DNA of 32,595 bases from Varibaculum timonense_A (lineage in GTDB: Bacteria > Actinomycetota > Actinomycetes > Actinomycetales > Actinomycetaceae). Position 1 is the stretch's first letter, and the number at the start of each line of letters is the position of its first letter. The stretch lies in contig NZ_JAQEVU010000012.1 of NCBI RefSeq assembly GCF_027694345.1, forward strand, positions 1-32,595. Direction: 5' to 3'. This document shows, one piece after another, positions 31,850 to 32,595 of the stretch. A model generated the notes under the pieces. That model did not search any database. It was given only the letters and a program-made list of their open reading frames with translations, and had not been told where the DNA came from. The translations under genes and the position numbers were made by a program.

Positions 31850-32113
31850 TTAATTTACTACTTGGTTCGTTAGCCTTTCTGCCAGATAAGTGTTTATTAC
31901 TGCATTCCTAGAAACAGCCAGATTTGCTGCTTGCTTATCCAGCTCCTGAATCATCCACTCCGACATGGTGAGAGTTACCCGTTTCTGCTCAACCGATCGC
32001 AACGGAGCATTTACCTGTGGGTTCTCTAGGTCAAAATACTCGAGGACGTCCTCACCGTCGTCGAATTTTTTATCGATCTGCTCGGCGGTCAAGGCATCAA
32101 ATGCTTTGCTCAT
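31850..32113 (-). CDS. BrnA-like antitoxin (ribbon-helix-helix), orphan
   Basis: An 87-residue protein. An acidic N-terminal half (KKFDDGEDVLEYFDLENP) precedes a C-terminal ribbon-helix-helix-type segment, RVTLTMSEWMIQELDKQA-ANLAVSRNAVINTYLAERL. This is the order seen in BrnA antitoxins, where an N-terminal neutralising part precedes a CopG/RHH DNA-binding part. The ATG overlaps the end of a BrnT-like remnant on the same strand, so the usual brnT-brnA order is preserved. A purine-rich AGGAGGAGA lies upstream. Since the toxin is destroyed, this may be a solitary regulator. Confidence 0.7.
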   Translation of the reverse strand: MSKAFDALTAEQIDKKFDDGEDVLEYFDLENPQVNAPLRSVEQKRVTLTMSEWMIQELDKQAANLAVSRNAVINTYLAERLTNQVVN

Positions 32114-32190
32114 AAACCTCTATCTCCTCCTGCCGGGCGCGCCGCACCGAAATTATCCTCACGTGCCAATCGCCTTTGCACACGAAACGC
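32097..32190 (-). pseudogene. C-terminal remnant of a BrnT-like toxin
   Basis: In frame before the antitoxin the minus strand encodes WRFVCKGDWHVRIISVRRAR followed by QEEIEVYE and a stop (32097-32099). This is the end of a BrnT toxin, where an RIISxRxA...E...Y motif is conserved. Upstream of 32190 the sequence passes into the tandem repeats and the toxin N-terminus is gone. The remnant overlaps the start of the antitoxin gene by 17 nt, as in intact brnTA operons. Confidence 0.65.
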
Positions 32191-32520
32191 CAACAACCAA
32201 ACCCCACCTGAAATACCTTACGGCAAACGTAAAACCGCTACGCGGCTTTACATACCGCTGCGTCAAAAATGCCCACAAACGCAAGCGCTTGGGGCACACA
32301 CCCAACAACCAAACCCCACCCCTAAAACCTTGCGGTATTTGTAAAACCGCTACGCGGCTTTACATACCGCTGCGTCAAAAATGCCCTCAAGCGCAAGCGC
32401 TTGGGGCGACGCACTCAACACCAAAACCCCACCTGAAATACCTTGCGGTATTTGTAAAACCGCTCCGCGGCTTTACATACCGCTGCGTCAAAAATGCCCA
32501 CAAGCGCAAGCGCTTGGGGC
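32191..32520. repeat. Three tandem REP-like units
   Basis: Units start at 32191, 32303 and 32416 (period 112-113 bp). Each contains CAAC(A/C)ACCAAA-type sequence, a palindrome GTAAAACCGC-TAC-GCGGCTTTAC, GCTGCGTCAAAAATGCCC and a second hairpin around CAAGCGCAAGCGCTTGGGGC. Unit differences are a few substitutions and indels. Such units act as terminators or multicopy REP-type elements. Confidence 0.8.
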
Positions 32521-32542
32521 ATTTTTTCCTTGCGGTAGCGGT

Positions 32543-32595
32543 GGTGTGTGGTTTCAGGAGATGTGTCCGTTTTTCTTGGGGTTGGGGTTTTAAGA
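32543..32595. repeat. Terminal inverted repeat, right copy
   Basis: The exact reverse complement of positions 1-53. It runs from GGTGTGTGG through CAGGAGATGTGTCCG to the end at TTTTAAGA, 22 bp after the last REP-like unit. Confidence 0.9.

Noticed and set aside
1..32595. Linear plasmid or phage genome with inverted terminal repeats
   Set aside because: Only 53 bp of repeat and many essential chromosomal genes inside; no terminal-protein, replication or capsid genes seen.

Overview
The window is a mid-GC segment that looks like part of an actinobacterial chromosome, most likely from the Actinomycetaceae. The reasons are the gene set (polyphosphate glucokinase next to methionine aminopeptidase, a YbdK-type ligase with a GATase), a Cas9/tracrRNA closely resembling the Corynebacterium diphtheriae II-C type, and probable leaderless mRNAs. 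The species cannot be fixed from sequence alone. The two ends carry the same 53 bp sequence in inverted orientation, so the segment is bounded by copies of one repeat, as a contig broken at a multicopy element would be.

Layout. 235-2777 (-): an ABC exporter (ATPase plus permease). 3261-4067 (+): a DUF4190/DUF4352-like membrane protein, followed by a 120 bp nested palindrome. 4227-11104: a CRISPR island bracketed by two 107 bp direct repeats (104/107 identical) and lying next to tRNA-Asn. The island holds two tandem cassettes, each a tiny membrane peptide whose stop overlaps by 8 nt the start of a small HTH protein ending in an AT-hook-like tail. It also holds a 13-repeat array with an exact 65 bp period, cas2, cas1, cas9 and an upstream tracrRNA. 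The repeats carry an extended -10 box, so each crRNA probably has its own promoter, as in Neisseria II-C. The last repeat pairs with a truncated inverted copy of itself to form a probable terminator.

11239-25699 is housekeeping: tRNA-Asn, tRNA-Met(CAT), pheST, a LacI-type sensor domain without its HTH, map-ppgK, a Pro/Thr-rich membrane protein, fumC, xth, a BMP-family lipoprotein, and the one-carbon pair glyA-folD. A ZTP (pfl) riboswitch precedes glyA. 25954-29700: an amino-acid permease, a YbdK-like glutamate-cysteine ligase and a class I glutamine amidotransferase, with two long inverted-repeat structures between the convergent genes. 29733-30537: a HepT/MntA (type VII) toxin-antitoxin pair in which MntA has a fused N-terminal XRE-type HTH, and whose promoter carries a symmetric ACGCAA/TTGCGT operator. 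30698-32113: an RluA-family pseudouridine synthase and a BrnA-like antitoxin. The BrnT partner of that antitoxin survives only as a C-terminal remnant cut off by three tandem 112-113 bp REP-like repeats.

A further signal is the heptamer GAGGACG. By hand count it occurs 23 times on both strands, against about 4 expected by chance, and it is sparse in the CRISPR island. The most system-like unexplained item is the duplicated membrane-peptide/HTH module beside the CRISPR array.
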